NCBI GenBank assembly: GCA_012295275.1
Contig: CM022670.1
Coordinates: 25,548,755-25,612,754 of the forward strand
Source: Chrysomallon squamiferum
Lineage: Eukaryota; Mollusca; Gastropoda; Neomphalida; Peltospiridae
DNA length: 64,000 nt
Direction: 5' to 3'
A model generated the notes under the pieces. That model was not told the origin of the DNA, ran no database searches, and saw only the letters and a program-made list of their open reading frames with translations. Positions 40,725 to 53,340 of the stretch are shown piece by piece. Position 1 is the stretch's first letter. Every line of letters starts with the position of its first letter. The position numbers and the translations under genes are program-made.

Positions 40725-41577
40725 TTATCAATCAAATGGTTATCACTAATATGTTATTCATGCGTATGTCCATCTATCAGTTCGTCCATCCATCTGTTTG
40801 TCAGTGTATTATATCGTCTTTTCATCTCTCCGTCAGTCCATAAGAGCTTCCGTCCATCTATCAGTTTATTAATTCACTTATCCATCAGCCAGACCAGTCA
40901 TCCATTCATCCAGTAAATACTTAAAATAATTTTCTGTTTAGGAGAATCATGGTTTACGTCATCTTAATCTCAGTCACAATGATTTCGGAGAAAAAGGAGG
41001 GAAGTTGTTAGCTGAAGGAATAGGTGATATACAGAAAAGATTGATTTCTAAGTTAAGTTTCTAAAGATTTGGAAAGAAAACGTAATAATATGAACAGTGG
41101 AAAAAATTATATCAAAACTAATGTAAACATTCACTGATAAATATATATACAATTGTAATTTAAAACTAGTACAAACAAATTGATTGTGTGTAATTCGTTT
41201 TGAATTGATATTTATTACCACAGCTACTTTTCAGTTACAGTAAATACAACAACGACATTAAACATTATTACTATCGTTACTGCTTCTAAAGTTACCACCA
41301 CTACAACCACAAATACTCCTTTCAAAATTACTATTACTTCTAACACCACTACTACTGCTGCGGCTATTGTTGTTGTTGCTAATGCCGCTGCTGTTTTTGT
41401 TATTGTTATTATTATTATGTTGTAGCCAGTAATGACTTTTTGCAAATCTTGGATCTGAGCTGGAATCATCTACGACTTGGCGGTGCAGTGGCTATTGGAA
41501 AAAGCGTTGAGGTCTTTATAATTTTATTTTGTTCTCCAGTTACCTAACGCTTTGTGCCAACGATCCACATAAAACAA

Positions 41578-41610
<33 letters not shown>

Positions 41611-41631
41611 TATCTCAAAATGTTATTATTA

Positions 41632-41699
<68 letters not shown>

Positions 41700-42077
41700 G
41701 GAAAATCAGTTCTTGGAAAGATTACATCTTGGGTGGAATGGCTTTCACGTGCGGGGCTGTGCTGCCTTGGGCGAATCTTTGAAAACAAACAGCTGCCTGA
41801 CGCACCTAGATCTCACCTGCAACCGAGTGAACGAAGTCAGTTTATCACAGATTCTAAAAGGACTCATAGAAAACACTACCCTGAGAGTTCTAAACGTCAG
41901 TACATTTCATCTTTTAAATTAGTTTTCAATTCTTACTAAAACGGTACTGATAAACGTCAATATATATATACACACACCCATAATACTAATAAAAATACAG
42001 TTAAGTGTAGTATGAGCAAATATAATAATAATAATAATAATAATAAGTAGTTGTTATTATTGCTGTTGTCGTTTTTT

Positions 42078-42115
<38 letters not shown>

Positions 42116-44244
42116 ATGCTACTGATTCTAAGTTATAATCATTACTTTACAATTCAAGTTTTACTTAGTATTAATTAACGCAATGTAAACATACAGTAGT
42201 TGATAATTGTGTTTTCAGTTACCGCTAAATCCGCTGTACCCTGCCGGAGCGTTGACGCTGCTTAAAGTGTTAGACAAGTACGACACCATTGCGATTACTG
42301 ACGTCGCTCTAGGAGTGAGTTGAAGTAGTTGAGTGATTAATGTAAATGTAAAATATTTTTATTTGTTTATTTATAAAACGTAAACAGTTAAAATAAAATA
42401 AATATCATTATAGATACATATTTAAGAAAACTATACATTTAAAAAAGAAACTAAAAAAACTACAAAAACAATATTTTAGCCCCATTCATGGAATACTAAA
42501 TTGCATAAGCCTTAATAATTCAAAGTCATATTCTCGCTTGTCAATCTAATACATCCATATCTACTCTCTTTCTTTCTCTCTCTCTCTCTCTCACACACCC
42601 ACACACGCACACACACACACACTCATTGAAAAGAACATGTGTTTGTCTGCTATATTTCTTAAAAAAAGCTATTAATGTTTTGTTTGTATATTGTGGTAAA
42701 TAATATGATAATATTTACAATTAGTTTATCAAAGCAAACGCTTTTACTGGGCCATTTTCTTCAACGTCCTCAGAATCAAACAGTTACGGAAGAATTCATA
42801 TCCCTTTTGTCAACACTTAAAGAAAAGAGAGATTTAGACGTGACCTACGGACATGTACTTCATAAACCAATATCGATGTCGGAAACGCAAGACGATTTTG
42901 ACAGGGAGGGAGAGAAAACTGTCGAGGACTTGATCTCTGAGAACCCTATTCTCGTGCTTATGGAGTATGCGCGGCAGCAGAACTTCAGGCTTATCGACGT
43001 GTTTAAAACAATGGATGTTGACCAGAGCGGAACATTAACAAAACAAGAGTTTAAAACTGGCTTACAGGTATAATTAAATTTATTTTACTTATTATTAAAT
43101 TCCTGCTTAATTAATTAATTTATTTTTCGATTTAATTAAAAGAACTGATTAATTCATTTATTTATTTTTAATTTATTAATCTATTATATTTTATTATTTA
43201 TGACTCTGCGTATTTTATTTTATATTATTTATTTATTTTTCATTTATATAATGTTTATTCTCGTTCTGTCGTTTTTCAATGAAGGGACGTAACTCGTGAA
43301 AACATGTCATTCGATTACGTTTATCAGTATAAATGTTTCTGCTGTTACAGAACGTAGACATTGTACTTCCTGACGCTGCTCTTGAAAGCCTCATCGATGG
43401 TCTAGATAAAGACAAGAGTGGATCAGTCGACTTCAGGTATTAATACGCACAAAGACTCATCGGGAAACATACAAACATACACACCTGCACGTACATGCAC
43501 AAGCAAGTTACATACGTTCTTGCATTTACACAAATGCAGCTACAGATCGAGGATCCCTTATCCGAAATTCCGAAATACGATTGTTTTTTTTCTTTTTTTC
43601 TTTCTTGAGCAGCAGAAACAATGGTATTTCATTGTAAAGGATTGTTTACTTTATTTTATGCACAAAAAATTATTAAATATGTTATACAAAAAAAAAAAAA
43701 AAAAAAAAAAAAGATCCTGCAGACTGTATGCATAACTGTGTACGAAATATAAATCGCATTCATGTTTTGACTTAGATCCTATACTCAGGCTTTCTCGATA
43801 TTTTCAAAATCCTAAACACCGCCAGTCCCAGGTATTTCGGATAAATCGTTCTCAACCTATATATAAATATGCATACACACAAATACACACAGCCTTATAC
43901 AGTACATACGTACTAACCAATATAAATAATTATTACGTAGAAAAAAACATCATTATATACAGCTGTGCCTATATGTATTTATATATTTGAAACGATCCGC
44001 ATTTTCAGTTATGTCGTAAATGTGAACACACCAACAACATATGTAGGATACTTATACGTTTCTGTGTGTATGTTTTTATATATATATTACATTTTTTAGT
44101 GAACTAGTTTCTGGTCACAAACTCTACAAATCGATGGTTAAAGAATCGGTGTTTGCAGGCTCTCTAGAACGCTCACAAATTGGACAGATTGCTGATAAAA
44201 TTAGAATGGTTATGAAAAAGAGTTTCATTATGAGAAACTTTTGA
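38074..44244 (+). CDS. LRRC74A: LRRC74-like leucine-rich repeat protein with two EF-hands, 12 exons
   Basis: Exons read from GT-AG boundaries with consistent phase: 38074-38311, 38432-38622, 39117-39224, 39659-39752, 40329-40378, 40942-41023, 41426-41511, 41701-41895, 42219-42314, 42774-43067, 43351-43436, 44100-44244; total 1665 bases, 554 residues. An in-frame TAG directly precedes the ATG. After a charged N terminus (~80 residues) comes the YVCACKYLNVHVNKNF segment equivalent to the LRRC74 lead-in, then ribonuclease-inhibitor-type LRRs (VRKLDLSGNG, LRHLNLSHNDFGEKGGKLLA, LQILDLSWNHLRLGG, LERLHLGWNGFH, LTHLDLTCNRV), an NPLYPAGALTLL cap, and two EF-hand loops, DVDQSGTLTKQE (461-472) and DKDKSGSVDFSE (497-508), both with good Ca2+-ligand spacing. 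It is probably a soluble scaffold; the family's function is poorly defined. It is the only complete copy here, although its 5' region recurs several times. Confidence 0.87.
39430..39476. repeat. (AAT)n microsatellite in intron 3
   Basis: About 15 AAT units within the third intron of the LRRC74-like gene. Confidence 0.95.
40690..40722. repeat. (TA)n microsatellite in intron 5
   Basis: About 16 TA units. It is followed by a CCATC/TCCATC-rich degenerate stretch at 40770-40910 with no coding signal. Confidence 0.95.
41581..41699. repeat. (CA)n and (ATT)n microsatellites abutting exon 8 acceptor
   Basis: (CA)n at 41581-41610 and about 23 ATT units from 41628 to 41698. The tract ends in the AG used as the acceptor of exon 8 (exon starts 41701), so the microsatellite itself supplies the pre-acceptor sequence. 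Confidence 0.93.
42075..42114. repeat. Poly-T tract in intron 8
   Basis: A run of about 35 T preceded by C/T-rich sequence, 104 bases before exon 9. Confidence 0.95.
43543..43858. mobile_element. Tigger/pogo-like MITE inside LRRC74 intron 11
   Basis: Same family as 26946-27255. Left end CAGATCGAGGATCCCTTATC, right end ATTTCGGATAAATCG...TCAACCT, flanked by TA on both sides. A poly-A of about 28 bases sits in the middle. It is non-coding and well away from the exon junctions. Confidence 0.7.
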
Positions 44245-44577
44245 AAACAGTACAAAGAATCAGTTAGGATCAATTCTGTATGAAGATACAGTCACTTAAC
44301 CATTCAGAATTATTTGAAGAATTATGGTTATAAGATTGATTCTATAGTTCAGTACCTATGCTTGAATGTTCCTGTAAGTATGAGTACATTTTTTATATAT
44401 GCCTGTTTTATGTGTCTGTGTGTATGTGTTTGTGTGTTTGTTTTTGTTTGTGTATATGTGTGTGTATGTGTGTGGGTGTGTGTGTAAGTAAGTAAGTAAG
44501 TATGCTCATGTCTATATGTGCATATCTGTCACAAATTCTGTTTAATCTGTCAGATTAGCACAAAGATGGAACATTTA

Positions 44578-44583
44578 AATAAA
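44578..44583 (+). terminator. Candidate poly(A) signal of the LRRC74-like gene
   Basis: AATAAA 334 bases after the stop codon at 44242-44244, the first good match on this strand. Cleavage site not determinable. Confidence 0.35.
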
Positions 44584-44659
44584 AATTGTAAAACATTTTC
44601 TGGTTTGATTTGTTTTCTTTATGTTCTTCGTTTACAGTTATATCTGTTTAAATTATTAT

Positions 44660-44888
44660 AATTATTACTAAAGTTGCTAGATTGTGCCGCACGGTGCACT
44701 CTACCAGACTTCTTTTATATACATCAGCAGCTATTATGACTACTTTTCTGAATCGGTGCCCGCCCTTCTTCAGCTCCTGGAAGTCCTTCACGACCGTCTC
44801 GAAGAACAAGGAAGTACTCAATAAACCTACAGCAGCTGAGGAAAACTACCTGGACAACTACAACAACTCTCCTGAAGAAGCGCTATGA
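44660..44888 (+). other. Unassigned coding-like stretch 3' of the LRRC74-like gene
   Basis: Base composition rises and becomes more even from 44680 to 44900. Two overlapping frames are open for part of it: an ATG frame (44718 on) ending at 44886-44888 with SSWKSFTTVSKNKEVLNKP, and another reading YYDYFSESVPALLQLLEVLH until a stop near 44820. It follows a T/A-rich stretch ending in AAAG. It might be a decayed exon of another gene. It cannot extend the LRRC74 frame from exon 11, because that phase meets a stop at once. Confidence 0.25.
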
Positions 44889-45088
44889 CTCAAGAAGTGA
44901 TCTTCAGAGAACAGTATCATTCATAGTCACTGCTGGCCTTGACGTATTTTTTCTTATATTTACAAACACACACGCGCAGAAACACAAAACATGCACGGTT
45001 ATTATTTCTAAACGAGTAGTAAAAATTAACTACCATACCAAAACAGAAATTATCCGTTCCAGAATTTTAATGACAGTAACAACAACAA

Positions 45089-45120
<32 letters not shown>

Positions 45121-45867
45121 ACAACAACAACAATAATAATAATAGTAATAAATAAATAAATAATAAATAAATAAATAATCATTTAATGCCGAAAGATTTA
45201 ATTTATAACTGCATACTAAATTTTTGAATGAAATTATCGAAATCAAAATATTAAAATAATAATAATAATAATAATAATAATAGTACAAACCACTGAACGA
45301 AATTTAGCACTTGTATGAATGTAAGATTATCTGCTACTGTAATTTATATTTTAAATTGCGTATATTTATAAAAACATGGGATATTTTTTCCCATTCGGAA
45401 TAAAATAAAGATAATTATATAAATAAATACGTATTAAAAAAAGAGAAACAATTGTCTGACGTCATCCCTTTGAAATAAATAGCTCGAAGATCATAACAAC
45501 GGTCATTTGAATTGCTAAACACGACTATCATCAAGAACTGTAGTTCAAAATTTAAGCTATATTTTCACAGTGTTAAAGATTAAAAGATGGTTACGAGACA
45601 AAACTGAGTTTTGAACAATTAATTAAATCAATAGTTTATTTCTTTAAAAATGGATGTAAAAAAAAATTGTCTAAATTCTTATGAAAACCTAAATCGAAAC
45701 AATATGAATAAAAGGTAAAATTAATTCTCAGAGAGCGCGTCCACTCGCAATGATGACAACAGAGAAGCTGCACTGCGGAAAGAATCGGTCACTCGTCAGC
45801 GATACTGTTCGAAATGAGGAAACAAGGAAGGAAGCGGGCAGAATTACTCACCTCTTGAAGCATCGGT

Positions 45868-45907
<40 letters not shown>

Positions 45908-46141
45908 TGTGTGTGTCTGTTATTTTTATACACACTGGAAACAACATCTTGTTCTTGAATATCCTGTGTGTGCATATGTGTATGTAGTATACGTTGTTTA
46001 TATATGCATTTTGCATACACAAATATATACGATGTGTGCGTGTGTGGGTGCATATGTGTCTGGGTGAAAAAAATATATGTACGTATGTATGAGTCTATGA
46101 GGTATGTACGTGTATGTTTATATTTGTTTACATATATATAT

Positions 46142-46200
<59 letters not shown>

Positions 46201-46604
46201 TAGATATATATATACACACATACACAGACACACACACGCGCACACACAATTAGATACAAACACGCACATTCAAATAAATACAGAGAAAGTCAAACAAAAC
46301 GCACACATACAAAAACACGTAAAACACAAAAACATGCAGGGGCTCATTGAAAACATGCAGGGCTCATTGAAACCCTTTACAGGAACATCCATCTTATTTT
46401 GTTTATATAACTGTGTGTGTAAGTATTCGTTTACACACATACATACATATAGGTTCACGTATACAATAAAAAAACAAAACAATAATGAACATGTACAAAC
46501 CATCCACAGAGACACATTATATAATCAAAATCAAAACAACAACAACAGAAAGGAAAACACATAAAAATAAAAATACATGCTGCAAAAGCATCGCACACAC
46601 AAAC

Positions 46605-46703
<99 letters not shown>

Positions 46704-46789
46704 TATTTACATATACAAGAAACCAATATATAATGCATATACAGGTACAACAAGAAACATAAATTTTCTACATACAGTTACAGCACACA
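44889..46789. other. Intergenic microsatellite-rich region before the gap
   Basis: Holds CAA/CAG and AAT/AAAT tracts (45070-45180, 45255-45285), (GT)n at 45870-45918, a TA/GATA/TA/CA composite at 46130-46250 and (GA)n with interruptions at 46606-46702. A short GC-richer patch at 45730-45860 has a donor-like GAG/GTGAGT on the minus strand at about 45850, but no convincing exon. A small duplication of ACATGCAGGG-CTCATTGAAA occurs at about 46330-46370. Confidence 0.6.
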
Positions 46790-46989
46790 NNNNNNNNNNN
46801 NNNNNNNNNNNNNNNNNNNNNNNNNNNNNNNNNNNNNNNNNNNNNNNNNNNNNNNNNNNNNNNNNNNNNNNNNNNNNNNNNNNNNNNNNNNNNNNNNNNN
46901 NNNNNNNNNNNNNNNNNNNNNNNNNNNNNNNNNNNNNNNNNNNNNNNNNNNNNNNNNNNNNNNNNNNNNNNNNNNNNNNNNNNNNNNNN
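46790..46989. other. Assembly gap (200 N)
   Basis: Exactly 200 undetermined bases, a round number that suggests a gap of unknown true size. Sequence directly after it begins a duplicate of DNA at about 36630. Confidence 0.99.
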
Positions 46990-47009
46990 TGATTTGGAAA
47001 ATTCTTACA

Positions 47010-47590
47010 AAGTAATCAGTATGTGGTCTTCTAGTATTAATCTTTGTTATAAAATGTCCTTTGACTCGCAGCTTAATACATTTCTCTTCCTCATTTATAA
47101 TGTCGTTTGTTCTTAGGGTTGAAGAAAACTTAGGTTACAGATTTTTTTTTTTTCAGAAAAATAATGTTAAAAACAAAAATAAAATAAAATAAAATAAAAT
47201 AAAACAAGTAATAAAACGAATAAATAAAGTAATTAAACAAATAAAACAAGTAATAAAACGAATAAATAAAGTAATTAAACAAGAATATAATAATAATATA
47301 ATAAAATCAGTGTTAGAACGACATCTGCAGTTCCAAAATTTCCCCGCGTCTTTCAGCTGTAAATAATGATGTCCACGCTCTTCATATTAAATTATTAATT
47401 ACATAATTTGGACAAGAAGAAGGTTTTCAAAAAATAATTCATTATCGTATTATTTAAAATGAGTATCTTACAACTTATAATATGCACTGGCCGTCATGTC
47501 AACATGCAGGTGGTTTCTCTGAGATATCAGTATTCCATATAATAAAGAAAATTTGAAAGAAAATTGTTTATGTACAGAAAAGGTTTATAT

Positions 47591-47657
<67 letters not shown>

Positions 47658-48558
47658 TTGGATAGATAAATAAGATATAAATATAGATACATATTATTAT
47701 GGCTTCACAAAACGTTTTAACGTAAGGAATTAAAATTAATTATTTATTATTAGATGATGGCGGACCGTCATTTATTTATCTGTGTATTATGTAAAGACTT
47801 TGCTTACATTTTGTGACAGAACTGGATTAGGATCGGATCAGTGACTACACACAAGTTGGCCAACAGCAAGTAGGGTTCTTGTTCCTAAGCCGCGTCACTG
47901 TGATTTCTCGCTAACACGTAAATGCATATATGTAGTGTAGGCCAAGCTATATCCTTATAACGCACTGGACTATATTCTCACTCGTAGAGTTAATTGTTTA
48001 ATAACTAGTTTTGCTTATGTGATGGAATAAAGTACCCCGACCGTTGATACAGAAGTGGAATGAATTTATAACGGTCAGTATGGCGTAACAAAAATGTATT
48101 CAAAGACGAAATAGTAAAGTCCATAACACACACATACACACATCGTCTTGATATAATAATTATTATAATCAATATTTTAGGAATAAAACTTGTATGTATG
48201 TATGTACGTATGTGTGTGTGTGTATGTGTGTGTGTGTTTGAGTGTATATAAGCAGGTTGATAATATGAATTGTTATAACAGATTATGATTTACAAGAAAA
48301 TAAACGACATTTTCAAAATGAAACCTTGCATATATATTCAGTGGACTTTAATTAACACTGTAAACATATTAATACTTATTACTGGTTCAGTTTTTAGTAT
48401 CTCACTATTGTTTAAATGCAGCAGAATTGTGTCACCAAGTTATCCAAAGAGAAATAGAGAAGTATTATATATTCCAAATATGGAGGGCAAACCTATTATC
48501 AAAATAAAATTGCAATGACCCTAGATGAGCAGCGTAAGAGCCATTCATCAGCCAGAAA
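47010..48558 (+). pseudogene. Duplicated LRRC74 5' region with exon 1 stub
   Basis: Closely matches 36630-38110, including one recurrent block (47463-47560), an expanded (GATA)n tract at 47594-47645 and the leader. The start codon is kept (ATG at 48525, then SSVRAIHQPEKK), but similarity ends at about 48558, where it runs directly into an inverted GT31 3' end. No LRRC74 exons follow. In the leader a frame is open upstream here (QWTLINTVNILILITG) that has a stop in the 38-kb copy, so it is probably chance. Confidence 0.75.
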
Positions 48559-48601
48559 AAAAAAGAAAAAGAAGTACCACTGTAAACTAATCAGTGCAAT
48601 T

Positions 48602-48934
48602 TTAGGATAACAACAAAGGGTTGACTTCCTTTTTCATCGTCGGAGTTAGCTGTGTTAAAGCCGCGAACCAGAGAGTTTCGACGATGCCTTTGTCTCTGCC
48701 AGCACTGACTGCTAAATACGAACACTTCTTCTTCTTGAGGTAGCATTTGATTCCTCGATCCAAGTTTAACGTCATGTCTGCACGTATGTACACAAACGTC
48801 ACGTTCCCCACTTTTTCAGGAAGCATTCCATAGAGATAAATGTCAACAACCCAGAAGAAAGGTGTCAGATAAGAGGCACGGTACAGTGGTAATATGAGGT
48901 CACGGGATATCAGTACTAGGTAACCCAGGCAGTA
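48602..48934 (-). pseudogene. GT31 C-terminal fragment
   Basis: Encodes YCLGYLVLISRDLI, then FFWVVDIYLYGMLPEKVGN and on to an intact C terminus with TPTMKKEVNPLLLS. The first Asp of the usual DD-Y motif is Val here. Upstream the sequence breaks off at a GTAT microsatellite (48935), so the anchor, RETW block and metal site are missing. It belongs to the same subfamily as the deleted pseudogenes at 28348 and 57243 and shows the part those two lack. Confidence 0.88.
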
Positions 48935-50116
48935 TTTATGTATGTATGTATGTGTATGCGAGTCTTTTCTCTATTTATATGCACGTGTGTATTTAAGCAC
49001 TATCATAATAACATTTTAATCAAATTCCAGCATTATTTTTTTTCACAATTTTTTAGTTATAGAAAGATATTTTGTATGAAATAACTACTGATAAACTAAA
49101 ATAACAGAACATTTAATGAAAGAAAGAAAACAGTTTGATTTATCAGAAAGCAGTTTAGAAAATTACAAAATCTAAAACCTACCTCAGTCTATAATTCTAT
49201 TCTATTTAATCAAATTTAATGCGCACACGGGGTAGATCTTAAAGGCAAAAAAATTAATGCGCCTGCGCAGGAAATGATTTTAAATCAAGGCGACAAAGCT
49301 GGAATGAAAGAATGCAAACAATGTTTATACCGACTGGTGAAAACAGAGTGTAATGTCAGAACCACCGATAACTTCAGTTCACTGGATCTAAATTATGTAC
49401 CCTATATATATATATGTATATATGTATGTATATATGTCAGAAATAGAAATCAGTAAGTTGATCACACACACACAGACACACACATACACACTTACAAATA
49501 CACACAAACAAATACACACACATACACACACACACACATATATATATAGCTAATATGATACTACTACCACTAATACTACTATTACTATTACTATTTCTGC
49601 TACAACTGTCACATTAATTTCTCAGTATGTGAATGATTATTATTTCTTTTGTTAAGCGTTGATTATAGTATGTAGTGTGTGTATCTTACTTGTTAAATTA
49701 TGTTCACACGACGCACTGAATAAAAATTGCTTATTATATTCTAAAATTGTAAGTGCTTATTAGTAATCCTGCAATAAATAAATCGAAGATTTCTCACCTT
49801 TTTGACATTATCTCTGAATGTTTTATTTTTCACATGCTGTTGCAAAGAATCCGGTCGTGAGAGTTTTCTAGATACCTTTCTTCTTTTTTATTATTTTTAT
49901 TATTTTAATTTTATTTTCTCTTCCGTAAATAATAGCTTTTTCTACATAGATAGAAGTAATGAATGAATGAATGAAGTAATATAATTGTTTTATATATATC
50001 AACAGCAACAAGGAAACAACAAATAACAAAACAACATCAGTCAACAACAACCACAACAACAACAATTTACAACAACAACAAATTTAATGCGAATAATAAT
50101 AATAAAATAAAAATAA

Positions 50117-50159
<43 letters not shown>
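48935..50159. repeat. Third copy of the 29.4-30.4 kb segment
   Basis: 48945-49900 aligns with 29440-30350 and 58390-59250 but is more diverged. It keeps the CpG-containing element TGCGCCTGCGCAGGAAATGA at about 49259. CA/TA microsatellites occur at 49405-49550, AAC/AAT at 50000-50160. A frame around 49274-49400 (GDKAGMKECKQCLYRLVKTE) is open here but closed in the other two copies. No gene is supported. Confidence 0.65.
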
Positions 50160-50162
<3 letters not shown>

Positions 50163-50789
50163 GAATGCAAGAAAGGAGCCGTCGAAAACGTCAGCACAAA
50201 CGTTCCTGCAGAAATGGCACTAAAATACATGTACTTCCCGTTGTCAGTCTTAAAAAAAAAGTTCTGATGTTCAAGGGAGACAACTCCTGAAATCAACACC
50301 ATCTGAGGTCTGCGCCTTTTTCTGAATAATAAATTATTATTCTTGGGAAAAAATAAATAATAATAATAAAATAACACTAACAACAACAACAACAATAATA
50401 ACAATAATAATAAATAATATATAATAATAAAACAACTTCCTAAATAACAGCAACACAACAATTATAATCATAGAATAATGAAATATTTATCTGAGTAGAA
50501 ATCTAAAACAAAATTAATATAAAATATATAAACAGTAACAGACCAACATGAGTTATTATTATTATAATTTTTATTCTTATTATATATTTTTAAAATGATC
50601 CTAAATAACAATTATCAGCATTTCTAATGAAAACTCATACTATATCAACTATTGCAACAATAATTGTCACATTTTATTTTTCATCTAATAACTAAAATTT
50701 TATTTACAGGAATTCTTTGGTGAAGATAAAAATGAACAAATCCCATTAATATAATTGACGTCGCTCAAAAAAAGAAAGATTAGAGTCAC
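50160..50789. repeat. Leader of signal-anchor unit, copy D
   Basis: Aligns with 17510-18120. AAC/AAT tracts at 50375-50430. Acceptor-like TTATTTACAG is kept (AG at 50708-50709). Confidence 0.65.
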
Positions 50790-51035
50790 TTGAGAATTAT
50801 TTCACCTACTTTAAACAAAATCTACAGCCTGAAACAGTTCAGATCGAAGGAGTTTATATACTACTCGACACCTTATCTCATACTTGTTATAACATTTTAT
50901 TATATTTATGTGACAAGTCTGCAGTATAGGAACCTGGCATTAAGGATATTTAACAACACGCACGTTGTCTTGAAAAGCGCTGTTGAGAATCCTGACGGTA
51001 CTGTCGATGTAGTTTTAAATGTTCCAGGCCTTTGA
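50790..51035 (+). pseudogene. Signal-anchor ORF, copy D (start codon lost)
   Basis: Same basic-tail and membrane-anchor frame as 8182-8411, continuing through SAVENPDGTVDVVLNV to PGL and a stop at 51033-51035. The Met of MYSLKQ is replaced by Ile (ATC) and no other in-frame ATG precedes it, so it could be translated only as an internal exon. It shows the natural 3' end of the unit, which copies A and C lack. Confidence 0.5.
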
Positions 51036-51188
51036 GAATGATTTCCAGAACTTTTCAGAAGAGGACATCTGAGTCATCGAGACGGTGTCCTCCCACCTAG
51101 CCAAAAACTTAACCAAATCAGTCTATTACAACATCACTGAGTTTTGACATATTTGATTATGACGTTAATTAGGACAAATACAAATGAT

Positions 51189-52071
<883 letters not shown>

Positions 52072-53232
52072 CTAGTAGTTTCCCACTGTAGAAGTAACAT
52101 TATGATACAACACCACTGGATTCACTTCATTTTTCATTTCAGGTCCTAGCTGAGACACTGCTGCGAACCACATCTTTTCGACGGCTTCGATCTTTTTCCC
52201 AGCAAGCACAGCTAAATAAGAACAGTTTCTGGTTTTTGTGTAGCAGTCGAGACCAATATTTACCTTCATGACCGCAATTGGCAGAATGCTTTCAAATGTC
52301 ACATTGCCCACCTTGTTTGGAAGCATTCCAAACAAGTAAAGATCATCTATCCAAAAGAACGGAGTTATGTAAGCAGCTTGATATAGCGGATATATTAGGT
52401 CACGCGATATAAGAACTAGGTAGCCCATGCAATAGTGAAATGGATATTTGACATAGCCACGAAATATTTTCTTGTCCACAACCCATTTAGTTTTCCTTCT
52501 GTGGATGGGGTTGGTTCCTTTCTTTTGAAGGGGACAAAACATGGAACGTTTTCTCGAAATTAATTTAGGATAAAATTTGTCCATTAGAATGAAAACGTTG
52601 AGAAATAGGTCGTCGTCTACTTTGACAATCATTTCGGCTTCTTGACAAAATTCATGTGTCCATCTCAAAGCTAGAACTCCTTTGTGAGTCAGATTGTGAT
52701 ATGTGTCTAGGAAATTTCCCTGAACGATATCACCATTCACAACACTTTCTTTTTCTATCAGCTTCTGAATGTTTTGGTTCTTTGGTATTCCAAAGAAAAA
52801 CACTACCCTGAACTGAAATTTAGGAAATATATTTCTGTTGGCCCACGTTTCTCGAATTATTCTGCGATTTCTAACATTTGTCGTCGCACTGTGGACAATG
52901 ATTAGAAACTTCAAGTTTGTCACATTTACACAGATACTGGGATTGTTTATTATGTAAGGTGATTCGAGAGTCAGTGCATACTGTGTTCGCTTTGAGATTT
53001 TTATGAAGCTAGAAGTTTTAATTTCATTTTCTTTTGCAGAGGCTACTTTTTTGTCAGTATAATTTAACACTGTTGTGTCAGAAATACTATTTTGCTTCAT
53101 AAAGAGATGTTTCGTCATATATTTGCTGTTGAAAAAGATATATCTATAATTATTATAAAGTAAAAAACTATTTATTATCAATAATAACAATATGAAAGAG
53201 AAAACGAAAGGAATTCCTTTGGTCTGTACCAT
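52072..53232 (-). CDS. GT31 beta-1,3-glycosyltransferase, copy D (B3GALT-like)
   Basis: Intact 386-residue enzyme; ATG at 53230-53232, one coding exon. Signal anchor at about 9-26, stem, RRIIRETW at 123-130, KVDDDLFLNVF metal site, WIDDLYLFGMLP, and sequons including NVT and NLT. One change in a usually conserved spot: Tyr in VVYGDIV is Asn (VVNGDIV). The 59 residues from TQYALTLESP to FPKFQFR are identical in all four copies, while the first 82 differ from copy A at 23 positions. A 5' UTR exon boundary is predicted at 53338 (minus-strand acceptor TTTTTACAG). It is the block-2 counterpart of copy C. Confidence 0.93.
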   Translation of the reverse strand: MVQTKGIPFVFSFILLLLIINSFLLYNNYRYIFFNSKYMTKHLFMKQNSISDTTVLNYTDKKVASAKENEIKTSSFIKISKRTQYALTLESPYIINNPSICVNVTNLKFLIIVHSATTNVRNRRIIRETWANRNIFPKFQFRVVFFFGIPKNQNIQKLIEKESVVNGDIVQGNFLDTYHNLTHKGVLALRWTHEFCQEAEMIVKVDDDLFLNVFILMDKFYPKLISRKRSMFCPLQKKGTNPIHRRKTKWVVDKKIFRGYVKYPFHYCMGYLVLISRDLIYPLYQAAYITPFFWIDDLYLFGMLPNKVGNVTFESILPIAVMKVNIGLDCYTKTRNCSYLAVLAGKKIEAVEKMWFAAVSQLGPEMKNEVNPVVLYHNVTSTVGNY

Positions 53233-53340
53233 TTTCAGTTCATTTATTTAACAAAGACTGCAAGTTGTATTAATTTCAGTTTTTTTGTTTTTCAGTAGTC
53301 CGTTAGTTTCCTCATTATCCGGTTTACAGCAGTCGAATCT

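Noticed and set aside
45750-46067. Possible exon with a donor-like GAG/GTGAGT on the minus strand near 45850
   Set aside because: The would-be exon is a GT/CA microsatellite and no partner acceptor or domain is seen.
46485-46762. Arg-Glu or Ser-Leu repeat frames (also 136-324, 20007-20189, 51134-51332)
   Set aside because: Products of GA/CT dinucleotide arrays; phase differs between copies.
48285-48518. 77-residue membrane-like frame upstream of the LRRC74 stub
   Set aside because: The closely related copy before the complete gene (37890-38060) has a stop after QWT, so the frame is not conserved.
49274-49456. Frame reading GDKAGMKECKQCLYRLVKTE
   Set aside because: The two other copies (about 29770 and 58700) have early stops in this frame.
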